From the NCBI GenBank assembly GCA_947247005.1, contig OX365948.1, forward strand, positions 55,907,401-55,971,400: a DNA stretch of 64,000 nt, read 5' to 3'. The position numbers were made by a program, and so were the translations under genes. Positions 39,701 through 44,886 of this stretch are shown one piece after another. Numbering within the stretch: the stretch's first letter is position 1; each line of letters opens with the position of its first letter. Under the pieces are notes generated by a model. It was not told where the DNA came from. It was given only the letters and a program-made list of their open reading frames with translations, and searched no databases. This DNA comes from Spisula solida (Eukaryota; Mollusca; Bivalvia; Venerida; Mactridae).

Positions 39701-39951
39701 GAAGAAGCTTAGCTCTTCAAAATGAGATATTGGTCATTAAAAAGGATGATGAACAAAAGTGTTCATGCAAACCATCAGAATCTGCTGTATGCTATTTTGC
39801 ATTTTCTCTCCGTTTTCAATTAAGTGTCCAATCTGTGTATATTTAGGTCTTTGATCTAAGCATTCGATCTTTGCTCCACCATTTATTTGCTCTCAGATGC
39901 TTAACTGATATTTTATTTACTGTTTCAGATATTTATGAAGAGTGCAACTGA
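9628..39951 (+). CDS. FYB1/ADAP-like adaptor protein, 3' part of gene (11 coding exons, 5' end outside window)
   Basis: Exons 9628-9739, 13495-13580, 15077-15120, 16183-16232, 17376-17544, 18488-18541, 19627-19801, 25056-25108, 36043-36098, 37494-37555 and 39929-39951 all have AG/GT borders and joining phases, giving 293 residues to the TGA. Numbering from the first full codon: acidic Tyr motifs at Y18 (FYDDC), Y72 (EEYDDV) and Y92 (ELYEAL); a proline-rich stretch near 98-110; a Lys/Glu-rich helix about 136-171; an SH3-like core about 172-247 with a GEDVDIIR strand and an NNPRGKW turn; then EVYEDV (Y272) and C-terminal DIYEEC (Y289). A charged helix leading into a degenerate SH3 followed by YxDV motifs is the layout of the helically extended SH3 domain of FYB1/ADAP. 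In vertebrates that protein is a cytosolic immune-cell scaffold linking SLP-76/Fyn signalling to integrins; YDDV-type tyrosines bind SH2 domains. Function in this organism is inferred. FYB2 or PRAM1-like membership is possible. No initiator exon was found upstream. Confidence 0.8.
9956..10197. mobile_element. GGTACTGTTTTATCAAAGCA MITE, copy 1
   Basis: Long imperfect terminal inverted repeats: TACTGTTTTATCAAAGCACT at left and its complement at right, continuing as TAAACTTACG and CAAATTT blocks. Sister copies at 15854-16091, 29512-29738 and 59608-59854. Confidence 0.8.
10487..10618. mobile_element. ACAGGTAACTGTATC palindromic MITE, copy 1
   Basis: Inverted ends CAGGTAACTGTATC / GATACAGGTACCTG with an AT-rich palindromic interior. 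Sister copies at 28085-28207 and 62111-62246. Confidence 0.7.
10659..11007 (+). mobile_element. tRNA-derived SINE, copy 1
   Basis: Has a perfect-looking A box TAGCCTAGTGGTTGAGCG and B box GGTTCGATCCC (about 10758-10812), with ~95 bp shared leader before them and a 3' body ending ACCTTAAATAAATTAGTATA. A near-full second copy lies at 31062-31412; 3' fragments at 18636-18735, 38975-39152, 41517-41757 and 62026-62085. Confidence 0.8.
11777..11890. repeat. 38-bp minisatellite, three copies
   Basis: The unit holds ACCAAGCATCCCTGGAACAC and TGTCCACTGACCTGACTG. It explains the repetitive open frame on the minus strand here. Confidence 0.85.
12162..12501. mobile_element. GTTTGTTTCCCC inverted-repeat element, copy 1
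   Basis: Left GGCCTAAAATAAAATATTGT then TTGTTTCCCCATCCC; right GGGATGGGGAAACAAAGAAT to GGCCT. Related copies at about 24743-24993 and 60806-61106; a half copy at 12970-13015. Confidence 0.7.
12647..12795. mobile_element. TAGGAGAGATCAT palindromic MITE
   Basis: Ends TAGGAGAGATCAT / ATGATCTCTCCTA; inner arms TTCATATGC, TGCCCACC and CTATTGG appear in both orientations. Confidence 0.7.
13171..13362. repeat. inverted repeat CCCAGGATAATGTGA
   Basis: 15-bp perfect arms at about 13171-13185 and 13348-13362, each near a GTGGACTAT / ATAGTCCAC motif. Probable degraded MITE about 130 bp before an FYB-like exon. Confidence 0.5.
13495..13580 (+). CDS. FYB-like exon b
   Basis: The acceptor is GGTTACAG before 13495 and the donor GTACGT follows 13580. 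One leading base completes the Ile codon left by exon a; 28 codons follow and one base is left over. It encodes an EEEE run, two threonine-rich turns and a short proline patch (LPAPPPG) that could be an SH3 or EVH1 ligand. Confidence 0.78.
13581..14777. other. intron sequence with element relics
   Basis: Intron of the FYB-like gene. A truncated family B core lies at 14021-14128 (AACTCAAGAACGC and CAAACTTTACATGGAG). 14180-14400 contains TTTCGCG and TTCGCGAA motifs, an old inverted-repeat relic. Confidence 0.5.
14778..15049 (+). mobile_element. family B interspersed element (pearl/HINE-like), copy 1
   Basis: 5' hairpin ATGCCCCCCATC-tttgat-AAGGGGGTAT, CTGTC/CGGTC repeats, and a core with AACTCAAGAACGC, TTCAAACTTTACATG and AAGGTCAACACCACTGTGACC. 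Third arm GGGGCATA, stem TGTTTTACAAACA, then CTCTTGTT. Ends 27 bp before exon 15077. Confidence 0.8.
15077..15120 (+). CDS. FYB-like exon c (44 nt, EEYDDV motif)
   Basis: A short exon with acceptor TTTGTGTTTCAG and donor GTAAGT. It encodes 14 full codons containing EEYDDV, the type of tyrosine motif through which ADAP binds the SLP-76 SH2 domain. Interspersed elements end 27 bp before it (15049) and begin 12 bp after it (15133). Confidence 0.78.
15133..15421 (+). mobile_element. family A interspersed element, one core, next to a 5' splice site
   Basis: Begins ATGCCCCCGTATCGATAG 12 bp after the exon boundary at 15120. (CCGT)n, one shortened core, third arm GGGGGCATA, stem GCGTTTATTGAACGC, CTTGTT. 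The exon's GTAAGT donor is intact. Confidence 0.8.
15854..16091. mobile_element. GGTACTGTTTTATCAAAGCA MITE, copy 2
   Basis: Inverted arms match copy 1; it ends about 90 bp before exon 16183. Three TGATATATTG repeats follow at about 16125-16160. Confidence 0.75.
16183..16232 (+). CDS. FYB-like exon d (50 nt)
   Basis: The acceptor is TATATGTTATAG and the donor GTAAGT. It starts in phase 0 and leaves two bases that form Glu with the next exon. It encodes an acidic stretch with an ELYEAL tyrosine motif. Confidence 0.76.
16612..16846. mobile_element. GCTGGCTTAGAATT MITE, copy 2
   Basis: Left end GCTGGATTCTAA, right end AATTCTAAGCCAGC; interior matches 9311-9550. Confidence 0.7.
16941..17362 (+). 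mobile_element. family B interspersed element, copy 2 (two cores), next to a 3' splice site
   Basis: Hairpin ATGCCCCCCATC / GATGAGGGGGTAT, CTGTC tract, two ~130-bp cores each with TGGTTTCCGTTCAATAACTC, third arm GGGGGCATA, stem, CTCTTGTT. Only 13 bp separate its end from the exon at 17376, so its terminal TCTTGTT can serve in the pyrimidine tract. Confidence 0.8.
17376..17544 (+). CDS. FYB-like exon e (proline-rich and charged helix)
   Basis: The acceptor is ACTATTTCTAG and the donor GTACAT. One base plus 56 codons. It encodes the PPPPGPKP segment, a Ser/Pro linker and the start of a Lys/Glu helix. A repeat element ends only 13 bp before the exon, at 17362. An open frame on the opposite strand across this exon is an antisense shadow. 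Confidence 0.82.
17932..18392 (+). mobile_element. family C interspersed element, copy 2, with nested hairpin insertion
   Basis: Matches 1100-1562 in hairpin, one core, third arm GTAGGGGACT and CTTGTT end. The CCGT tract is split at about 18019-18173 by a sequence with inverted ends ACTTGACGTTGTGG / CCACAACGTCAAGT. The element ends 95 bp before exon 18488. Confidence 0.75.
18488..18541 (+). CDS. FYB-like exon f (18-codon helix exon)
   Basis: The acceptor is TATGTTTTTCAG and the donor GTATTT; phase 0 at both ends. It encodes 18 residues made almost entirely of Leu, Lys and Glu. This continues the charged helix that packs against the SH3 fold in hSH3 domains. Confidence 0.78.
18636..18735 (+). 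mobile_element. SINE 3' fragment
   Basis: Shares GATACCATCAGAAATGAGGT and TGATATAAGTT...GTTTCAC with the bodies of the SINEs at 10659 and 31062. Confidence 0.55.
18925..19215 (+). mobile_element. family F element, truncated (pearl/HINE-like start)
   Basis: Starts with hairpin TATACCCC-gcacaacgagttgtaag-GGGGTATA followed by a CTGTC/CGGTC tract, as in families A-E. No third arm or CTTGTT end was found, so it is truncated or unfinished. Confidence 0.55.
19276..19592. mobile_element. CAGTGTAGCAATAC inverted-repeat element
   Basis: Ends CAGTGTAGCAATACAATGTG and its complement with CTTTTGGCT blocks. A second, inner palindrome (CAGCAGCTGTG..GGACAAAAC, TTTCACAGGG) sits at about 19338-19430. It ends 34 bp before exon 19627. 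Confidence 0.75.
19627..19801 (+). CDS. FYB-like exon g (core of hSH3 domain)
   Basis: The acceptor is TTTGTAACCAG and the donor GTATAT. 58 codons plus one base. It encodes most of the SH3-like core, with a KGKEKSGELAL strand, a GEDVDIIR strand and an NNPRGKWL turn; the GKW resembles the conserved SH3 tryptophan region of ADAP. A 317-bp inverted-repeat element ends 34 bp upstream. Confidence 0.85.
20309..20615 (+). mobile_element. divergent family A element
   Basis: The 5' hairpin is CATCTACT-gttgcggcgt-AGTAGATG then GGAGGCATATAGTGATT, a diverged core, third arm GGGGGCATA, stem GCGTTTATTGAACGC and AGTCTTGT. The left half has changed while the right end matches the other family A copies. Confidence 0.7.
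20640..20755. repeat. ATTCGAATATTCG-type repeat relic
   Basis: Contains AATATTCGAATA and ends TTCGGTCCCGTCTCTAG, the complement of the AGAGATGGGACCGAATATTC start at 35586-35660; a third relic is at 45921-45965. Probably ends of one old element family. Confidence 0.5.
20843..20878 (+). CDS. candidate in-frame 36-nt cassette exon of the FYB-like gene
   Basis: The acceptor is GTGTATTTTCAG ending at 20842 and a donor-like GTAAAT begins at 20879. The 36 bases fit the phase left by exon g and leave the phase required by exon h, so skipping and inclusion both keep the frame. The insert would add 12 residues (APDNGPLSPLEL, then Ile in place of Val) in a loop just before the last SH3 strand. The fit could be chance: three unconstrained features (acceptor, donor, length divisible by 3) must coincide. 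Confidence 0.5.
21534..21827 (+). mobile_element. family A interspersed element, one core
   Basis: ATGCCCCCGTATTGATAG hairpin, CCGTCCGTTCGT tract, one core, third arm GGGGGCATA, stem GCGTTTATTGAATGC and CTTGTT. Confidence 0.8.
22130..22395 (+). mobile_element. family B interspersed element, copy 3
   Basis: ATGCCCCCCATGTTTCATGA hairpin, short CTGTTGGTCGG tract, one core, third arm GGGGGCATA, stem TTTTACAATTA and CTCTTGTT. Confidence 0.75.
22760..23350. repeat. dimeric (higher-order) satellite in intron, ~75-bp dimer
   Basis: Two half-units alternate: ATGCACCTTACAAAATCAAT (then GCTCCACTAAACTC) and ATGCACCTTGCAACATCAAT (then GTTGAACCCATTACACAAATA). The half-units are themselves related. About seven dimers. 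Confidence 0.88.
23351..23906. other. intron spacer
   Basis: No exon or clear repeat seen between the satellite and the next MITE. Confidence 0.4.
23907..24146. mobile_element. GGGTGTCAATTTTCC MITE, copy 1
   Basis: Ends GGGGTGTCAA / TTGACACCC. Shared interior TAATCTGCTCTGAA, TGAAGGCCTCTTG, ATTTTCCTGATTTT. Copies at 37204-37466 and 41249-41511. Confidence 0.75.
24743..24993. mobile_element. GTTTGTTTCCCC inverted-repeat element, copy 2
   Basis: AATAAAATATTGTTTGTTTC at left and its complement at right, as at 12162-12501. It ends about 60 bp before exon 25056. Confidence 0.75.
25056..25108 (+). CDS. FYB-like exon h (end of hSH3 domain)
   Basis: The acceptor is ATTTATATTTTCAG and the donor GTAAGC. 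Two bases complete Val, then 17 codons. The GY followed by NNIEVDSDS matches the position of the last SH3 strand and the acidic tail of ADAP-type hSH3 domains. Confidence 0.82.
25275..25569 (+). mobile_element. family A interspersed element, one core (clean copy)
   Basis: ATGCCCCCGTATCGATAG hairpin with GATCGGGAGGCATA, five CCGT units plus variants, one core, GGGGGCATA, GCGTTTATTGAACGC, AGTCTTGTT. Confidence 0.85.
26475..26700. repeat. 84-bp direct tandem repeat, about 2.5 copies
   Basis: Units share TTATTAAGCAATTTTCCTTC and CCAGTTTCTACATGATTGTA. It gives rise to an apparently repetitive minus-strand open frame. Confidence 0.75.
26800..27399. mobile_element. 600-bp TA-flanked inverted-repeat element
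   Basis: Ends CAGTCTAACTTGTACTAGCG (then ACC) and GGTCGCTTAAAACAAGTTAG (then ACTG), flanked by TA on both sides. Consistent with a non-autonomous Tc1/mariner-type element; no transposase frame. Confidence 0.75.
27778..27923. mobile_element. GGGTAGCATTCAATATTGAT MITE
   Basis: Left GGGTAGCATTCAATATTGAT, right ATCAATATTGAATACCACCC. Arms continue through TAGCCAATCA / TGATTGGTTG. Confidence 0.75.
28085..28207. mobile_element. ACAGGTAACTGTATC palindromic MITE, copy 2
   Basis: CAGGTAACTGTATCATTGAT and its complement at the ends, with a near-perfect palindrome through AAATTTATATATTTATG. The whole element can fold into one hairpin. Confidence 0.8.
28211..28453 (+). other. unassigned 80-codon open frame inside an intron
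   Basis: An ATG-to-TGA frame starting 4 bp after a MITE. Unlike most open frames here it does not lie in a tandem repeat and its composition is protein-like, but I recognise no family, signal peptide or motif. It may be chance or a remnant exon. Confidence 0.2.
29022..29122. mobile_element. small GTATACCGGCT palindromic element
   Basis: GTATACCGGCT..AATGGTTT at left and AAACCATT..AGCCGGTATAC at right, about 100 bp. A poly(A) run follows at 29152-29177. Confidence 0.6.
29512..29738. mobile_element. GGTACTGTTTTATCAAAGCA MITE, copy 3
   Basis: Same inverted arms as copies 1 and 2; ends GGTACTG / CAGTACC. Confidence 0.78.
30100..30175. repeat. dispersed retroelement-tail-like repeat, copy 2
   Basis: AAAGACTTTATTTATAGAGG and CCCAATCTTCCCTGTGAGCC match 8241-8300. 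Confidence 0.5.
30271..30482. mobile_element. GCTGGCTTAGAATT MITE, copy 3 (opposite orientation)
   Basis: The interior (AGTACAAAATCAATATTTTG, GGTCAACATGACC) is the reverse complement of copies 1 and 2. Confidence 0.75.
30603..30930 (+). mobile_element. SINE-like insertion with 10-bp target duplication
   Basis: Body 30613-30920 is flanked by perfect ATTACGCCAG duplications (30603-30612 and 30921-30930). It has a degenerate B box GGGTTTGATGCC and an A-rich 3' end AATAAAAGAATATAAACC. No second copy in the window. Confidence 0.75.
31062..31412 (+). mobile_element. tRNA-derived SINE, copy 2
   Basis: Near-identical to 10659-11007 over the ~95-bp leader, tRNA-like region (A box TAGCCTAGAGGTTGAGCG, B box GGTTCGATCCC) and tail ending TTAAATAAATTAGTATA. 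Confidence 0.8.
31492..32769 (+). mobile_element. family D interspersed element, about eight tandem cores
   Basis: 5' hairpin AGCTCACCTGTCAC-aaagt-GACAGAGTGAGCT, CCGTCGTCCGTCC tract, then ~145-bp cores (CACTAGAGGTCACAATTTTG, ATCTAGGTCAAGTTCGATAT). Third arm ACAGGTGAGC overlaps stem-loop AGGT-gagcg-ACCT, which is followed directly by CTTGTT. Confidence 0.8.
32770..34257. other. intron spacer
   Basis: No exon recognised and no clear repeat. It lies within the longest intron of the FYB-like gene. Confidence 0.4.
34258..35354 (+). mobile_element. family D-related element (subfamily D2), about six to seven tandem cores
   Basis: Hairpin AGCTCACTAGTGCCAC-caa-GTGGCAAGGTGGGCT, TCCGTCGTCCGTCTGTCCG tract, cores with CACTCTGGAGGTCACATTTT and GTTCGAAGTTGGGTCATGTG. 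Third arm AGGTGAGC, then stem-loop AGGATC-tat-GATCCT and CTTGTT. Confidence 0.78.
35586..35660. repeat. AGAGATGGGACCGAATATTC relic
   Basis: Start of an element whose complementary end is seen at 20700-20746; no partner end nearby. Confidence 0.45.
36043..36098 (+). CDS. FYB-like exon i
   Basis: The acceptor is GTACATTTCAG and the donor GTAAGT. 18 codons plus two bases, encoding a Lys/Ser-rich linker after the hSH3 domain. The intron before it is about 10.9 kb, the longest in the visible gene. Confidence 0.75.
36099..37203. other. intron spacer
   Basis: No recognised exon or repeat. Confidence 0.4.
37204..37466. mobile_element. GGGTGTCAATTTTCC MITE, copy 2
   Basis: Left GGTTGTCAATTTTCC, right ATTGACACCACT; interior matches 23907-24146. 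Ends 27 bp before exon 37494. Confidence 0.72.
37494..37555 (+). CDS. FYB-like exon j (EVYEDV motif)
   Basis: The acceptor is TGTATGTTTTCAG; the donor GTTTGT is weak. It encodes QEVYEDV followed by an acidic run, at the place where ADAP carries a QEVYDDV-type motif after its hSH3 domain. An inverted-repeat element ends 27 bp before the exon. Confidence 0.8.
38176..38870. repeat. 30-bp minisatellite, about 23 copies
   Basis: The unit is GACCTAGTTTCAGCAATAAA followed by AAAGCTGAAT, with variants in the A run and in GCTATAAA / GCTTTAAA. The AGCTGAA and TTTCAGC parts are complementary, so each unit has hairpin potential. It lies in the last intron. Confidence 0.9.
38975..39152 (+). mobile_element. 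SINE 3' fragment
   Basis: Starts at AGACGAAATAAAAATGGTAC, the point just after the tRNA-like part, and runs to ACCTTAAATAAATTAGTATT. A 5'-truncated copy of the 10659 SINE. Confidence 0.7.
39929..39951 (+). CDS. FYB-like terminal exon, coding part (DIYEECN stop)
   Basis: The acceptor is TTTACTGTTTCAG. Two bases complete Asp, then Ile-Tyr-Glu-Glu-Cys-Asn and TGA at 39949-39951. It ends the protein with a further phosphotyrosine-type motif; the exon continues as 3' UTR. Confidence 0.75.
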
Positions 39952-40004
39952 TGATTCATTGTTTTGAAGACATTCTATACCAGTGTGTTCAACTATGTGA
40001 TTCT

Positions 40005-40745
40005 GACTGGTGTCAACCTCGACCTGCTCACCCGACCACTGTATAACCATGCTGTTATAACCACTGCTGTCTGACCGAGTGTCGACCTGCTATAACCACT
40101 GCTTTCTGACCGTTCGTGTCGACCTGTTATAATAATTGCTGTCTGACCGTTCGTGTCGACCTGCTATAACCACTGCTGTCTGACAGTGGTGTCAACCAGT
40201 TATAACCACCACTGTCTAACCATGGTGTCGACCTGCTCACCACTGACTTACTGTGGTGTCAACCTGCTCACCCAACCACTGTCTGACCTTGGTGTCAATC
40301 TGCTCACCACTGACTTACAGTAGTGTTGACCTGCTCATGACTGACTTACAATGGTGTCAATCTGCTCTCCACTGTCTTACTGTGGTGTCAATCTCCTCAC
40401 CACTGACTTACAGTGGTGTCAACCTATTCACCTCTGACTTACAGTGGTGTCAATCTGCTCACCACTGTCTTACAGTGGTGTCAATCTGCTCACCACTGAT
40501 TTACAGAGGTGTCAACCTGCTCACCACCGCTGTCTAACTGTGGTGTCGACCTGCTCACCACTGACTTACAGTGGTGTCAATATGCTTACCACTGTCTTAC
40601 AGTCGTGTCAATCTGCTCACCACTAATTTACAGTGGTGTCGACCTGCTCACCACCGCTGTCTAACCGTGGTGTCAACCTGCTCACCACTGTCTAACTGTG
40701 GTGTCGACCTGCTCACCACTGACTTACCGTGGTGTTGACCTGTTA
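40005..40745. repeat. 30/31-bp minisatellite in the 3' UTR of the FYB-like gene
   Basis: Variants of GGTGTCAACCTGCTCACCAC then TGACTTACAGT repeat about 22 times, beginning about 55 bp after the stop codon. Early units are longer and include CTATAACCACTGCT. Open frames across it are by-products. Confidence 0.9.
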
Positions 40746-40872
40746 TAATTACCACTGCACAGTATAACTGTGATTTTCATCCATTCCAGTAGCCGCCTCC
40801 ATTTTGAAGAGTATTGCAGATTGCTTAAATATATATTGCATGTAAATATAATTGTTATGTCTGAGAGTGACT

Positions 40873-40952
40873 TAAGTTTAATATATATTTTATTTCTGAT
40901 GAAAAAAGGATTGGGCAACAGGCTTGGCCTATAATAGCCCTCTCCTTAAGAG
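40873..40952. repeat. short dispersed repeat downstream of gene, copy 1
   Basis: TTTAATATATATTTTATTTC, then GGCAACAGGCTTGGCCTATA and TAGCCCTCTCCTTA. A related copy at 58668-58742 lies downstream of the SelU-like gene. Confidence 0.7.
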
Positions 40953-41248
40953 TGAAATAAGTAACTAACTGTTGACTAAAACTTGTTTAAATGGTGCTTT
41001 GTTGAAATTTTTATATGAATTTTTATATCTTGTGTTGTTGTTCACCTTTTTTGTGAACGCTGTATGGTGTATGTGTTAGTATATCAACAACAAATATGGT
41101 CCTACCTTACCTTTAGATCACAAAACAACTTAAGTTAAGTTCTAAAATTATCTCAAACTAAGTTATCCAACTAATATCAAATAATTAGCCTAGATGTAGA
41201 GTGTGCTTTTATAGTACGGGAGGTTGCAGGTTTGATCTGCTAAGTGCA

Positions 41249-41511
41249 GGGGTGTCAATTTTCCGGATATATCCAGAATTCTGGATTTATCATTCCTGAA
41301 AGAGCAATGGTTATTGACTAAAATAAAAGTGATTTGATGAAAACATCTCAGGAAATGACAAAGTTATGGTCAATTTAATCTGCTCTGAAGGATTTTCTTT
41401 AATACAAAGTGTGTTAATTATGGAAACAATGTCATTGAAGGCCTCTTGTCTGACAAAATGGTCGGTCGCATATGATTTTCCTGATTTTTAATTTGGCCCT
41501 GTTGACACCTC
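41249..41511. mobile_element. GGGTGTCAATTTTCC MITE, copy 3
   Basis: AGGGGTGTCAATTTTCC at left, GTTGACACCTCT at right; interior matches the other two copies. Confidence 0.75.
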
Positions 41512-41516
41512 TGTAA

Positions 41517-41757
41517 GTAGCCACCTCATACTAAAGAGGAAATAAGAATTGTGCCAGTCATTTCCTAGCTATATGTTCAGCATGACGGTCTCTCATTTAG
41601 CATGACGGTCTCTCATTCAGCATGACGGTCTCTCATTCAGCATGACGGTCTCTCATTCAGCATGACGGTGTGATGATGGATACCATCAGGAATGAGGTGT
41701 CAAGAGTTATTGATATATGTTGTAAGAACTTGTTTCACAATCAACCTAAAGTAAATA
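41517..41757 (+). mobile_element. diverged SINE fragment containing a 20-bp minisatellite
   Basis: Matches the body of the 10659 SINE (GGATACCATCAGGAATGAGG, CTTGTTTCACAATCAACC) but carries four to five copies of CATGACGGTCTCTCATTCAG at about 41580-41665. Confidence 0.65.
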
Positions 41758-42003
41758 ACACTTGATATAAAACTAACAAAAGTCATTTTGTACTTACGTT
41801 TTGTTTGATGACTTTGCTTTAGATTGATATCTGAATTTAGATGTTTCGTGATCGCCATGCCATGTTTTATCCAATCAATGCTCTAATGTTACAAATCTAA
41901 AATTAGAATTAGAATTTATAGAGACTTACAGAGCTCAATGATTGAAATATCGGACGCCAGTTAATTAGTATATGCTGTCATTGTATGCTCACTATGTATT
42001 GTT

Positions 42004-42301
42004 ATGCCCCCCTGTATCGATAGATCGGGAGGCATATAGTGATTCACCTGTCCGTCCGTTCGTCCGTCCGTTCGTCTGTTCGTCCGTCCGTCCTGGTTAA
42101 CCCAAATTGACCGTTTCTTCTAGCATCATTATGGCTTGCTACAAAGCTTCCAAACTTGCATGGATGTTGTATATGAACACTCTCCACACGCCAATATCAC
42201 CTAACCCCATTTTGACCTTCACCTTGACCTAATTTTGGACTTAGACTTTATGGACAAGGCTTCCACAGGGGGCATAAGCGTTTATTGAACGCAGTCTTGT
42301 T
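42004..42301 (+). mobile_element. family A interspersed element, one core
   Basis: ATGCCCCCCTGTATCGATAG hairpin, CCGTCCGTTCGT tract, one core, GGGGGCATA, GCGTTTATTGAACGC, AGTCTTGTT. Confidence 0.82.
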
Positions 42302-43818
42302 TTTACTTTGTTTTTGATGTTTTAGTGATATTGTTATAGATATTTAAATTAATTTAAAGATTTTTTTGATAGAATTATGTTGAATTGTTTGCGTATATTA
42401 TATGGTTCACAAACTGCCAAACTATAGCTGACAATTCGATGAGTAATAATCATGCAAGGTAAATTTTGACAGGGTTCAGTAATGGCTAAATTTGGTGCCG
42501 TTTTTTTTTTAAATACTCTAATCTGTAGTATATTTTTGATAACTATACATTGCCTTTTAAAACAATTAAGTATGCAATTTCCCAATTTTCCTTGTAGTTT
42601 GCAGACAAATCCACTGTCAATAATTTATAGCAATGTTTAACAAAAGATGTCATTTTTGGCCATATTCATCTAAATTCAGAACGTAAAGTTGTCGCACTAA
42701 TTCTGATATCATTCATGCTACACTTTCATATTTCAATTTACATACATACTTCTATACATGAAGTACACTTAACTATGCAAAAATGTGAAAGTGTAGCATG
42801 AATGTCGATCGTCATTATTTTTGGAAGATTTTACGTCATGTCTTATGCATTATATTGTATTACCACATTTTATCATTTCTCAATTTTTCTTTTCTTACTT
42901 CTGTCTCAATAGAAATTGCATAATATTGAGGCATTTTATCTCAAACTATACATATAACTTTCCACGCAAATTCAGTATCATGTATGGTGTCATTTCATTC
43001 AGTTGTACAATTCATTTTCTATGTTCAAAATATATTTACTCTATTTAATTTAGTAGATCATTTCCATGTGACAAAAAAATAAAACAAATTCAGATTAGAG
43101 CTCTTGATAGGCTAGTTATGTAGAGGAAACTTATATTAGCAAATTCTGCAAGTTTTCAAATTTCGCCAATATGTCTACGTTAGTACCTTTAAAACTATCA
43201 ACTCAACTGAAAATATCTAAAATAATTGCACAATATGTGTTCTAACTTTATGATGGCTTATTCCATAAAACACAGGAATATTTAAGTATGGAGATGTCTT
43301 TAATTTCAACATGTTGAAAGCATAGTGCAATGTTTTGTTATTTGAAGCTTCAAATCTGCATGAGTGAAGGTTTTCAGTTGTAATACTGATTTCAGTATAG
43401 TATATTGAGAAATAATTAGACTATGAAATTTACACATAAAATATCTATTTCAGTAGGTTGAAAATAAGTTTTAATTTTTTTTTTAATTTTGAATTTTCAT
43501 CCTGGTAACTATATATGAACATGAATGGATATACAGTAATGGTAGTTTTTTAAATTTTAGTTGTCATGTCTCTTGGCATAGTAAACTTATGAAAAAAATA
43601 AAAATAAATAAATTTTAGTTGTTACGACTCTTGGCATAGTACACTTAATTAAGAAAAAAATAAAAATAATTAAATTTTAGTTGTTACGACTCTTAGCAAT
43701 GTACACTTCCAATATCCATGCGGACATATTTATTTTTGTGCCTTATTTCAACGATCTGCCGTGATTTAACCTCGGTACATTCCATGTTATCTACAAATAC
43801 CTCACCCACTCCCATACT

Positions 43819-43822
<4 letters not shown>
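42302..43822. other. intergenic spacer with a relic related to 47096-47690
   Basis: 42660-42810 contains complementary ATTCATGCTACACTTTCATA / TGTGAAAGTGTAGCATGAAT arms, the same layout as the inner hairpin at 47326-47449. 43560-43700 has three direct repeats of AAATTTTAGTTGT with ACTCTTGGCATAGTA. No gene seen. Confidence 0.5.

Positions 43823-43853
<31 letters not shown>
43823..43853. repeat. (TA)n microsatellite
   Basis: About 15 TA units directly abutting the left end of the 43854-44461 element. Confidence 0.9.
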
Positions 43854-43856
<3 letters not shown>

Positions 43857-44461
43857 CCGTTCTCCAGAAAAACCGGGCTTAGTGACATTGTTTTAGTATT
43901 TATGTGATAAGGTTAAGAAAACCCTCTTAAATGACAAAAAGGTCATGCTCTTTGATTTAAGTTTAAAGTTCTTGGATAATATAGAACTATGTCTTAGATT
44001 TATTTTTTCTCATGAATCATGTTAAAATATCTTCTGTCGTTGCTATGGTAACCAATTTCTGAATTGTATCCATATTGAGAAAACGAGGGGTTAGTGGTTG
44101 AAAACAGTAGCTACGTTTCTCTAAAAGCTAAAATTCACGATTTAGATATGTTTTATTAAAAAAGGAATATAATTCTAAAATGTAATACAATTTTGAAAAA
44201 TTTACGTCAAGAACTCGTAAAATACTGGATTTATGACCTTACTTGTTAACGTAACGCCAAACGACGTTTGAATGACGTTTGCGACGTCACTAACAAAGTA
44301 GGGGGAGTGGTTAGTTTTAAAAGTATGTAACTTTGTAATTTGATGTTGTATTTTGCTCAAATTTTCAGAAACTATTAAAATAAGTCTTGTCTTTCTAATA
44401 TACTTAATTATCATGATTTTCATATTTTTGTCACTAAGCCCGGTTTTCCTGGAGAACGGCT
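43854..44461. mobile_element. inverted-repeat element with GAACCGTTCTCCAG ends
   Basis: Left GAACCGTTCTCCAGAAAAAC then CGGGCTTAGTGAC; right GTCACTAAGCCCGGTTTTCC then TGGAGAACGGCTC. About 33-bp inverted repeats with no ORF between. Confidence 0.78.
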
Positions 44462-44886
44462 CATATGTATACTCAATTGTCCTAGGCCATAACAAATTGA
44501 TATTGTCGTTTTGATAACCTTACCTACTCAAATGTTTTGCCCCTACCCTGAAAATTGTATTGGCATTTTGCTGTCAGCAATGGCAGATTGTTGACCTGGT
44601 GCATAAAATCATTATTATCATTAAATTTTATTTATTAAAAAAAAATGTTTTTCTGGCCTACCTACCTACCCTGTTCTTTTTCAGCATGTTACCAGACCCA
44701 CAAAATTTATTTGTTTGGTCTTACTGCCTTGCTTTGTACTGTATCATAAAACATGTCCTTGTTGTTTGTGTGAATCTTTCATTATGACGTCTGTGCTAAC
44801 GGCTTTGTTTTTTGTCCTAGCTCCCTTGCGTGTGTGGATGACCACAATTTTGATCACTGAGTGTTATAGTTTTTGTTACAATGTTC

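Larger units (their letters stand above)
39952..40960 (+). other. probable 3' UTR / 3' flank of the FYB-like gene
   Basis: Follows the TGA without a coding frame. It holds a minisatellite (about 40005-40745) and a short dispersed repeat (40873-40952). No canonical AATAAA was found within the first kilobase, so the cleavage site cannot be fixed. Confidence 0.5.

Noticed and set aside
40253..40626. Two repetitive frames after the FYB-like stop codon
   Set aside because: By-products of the 30/31-bp minisatellite in the 3' UTR; no upstream coding continuity.
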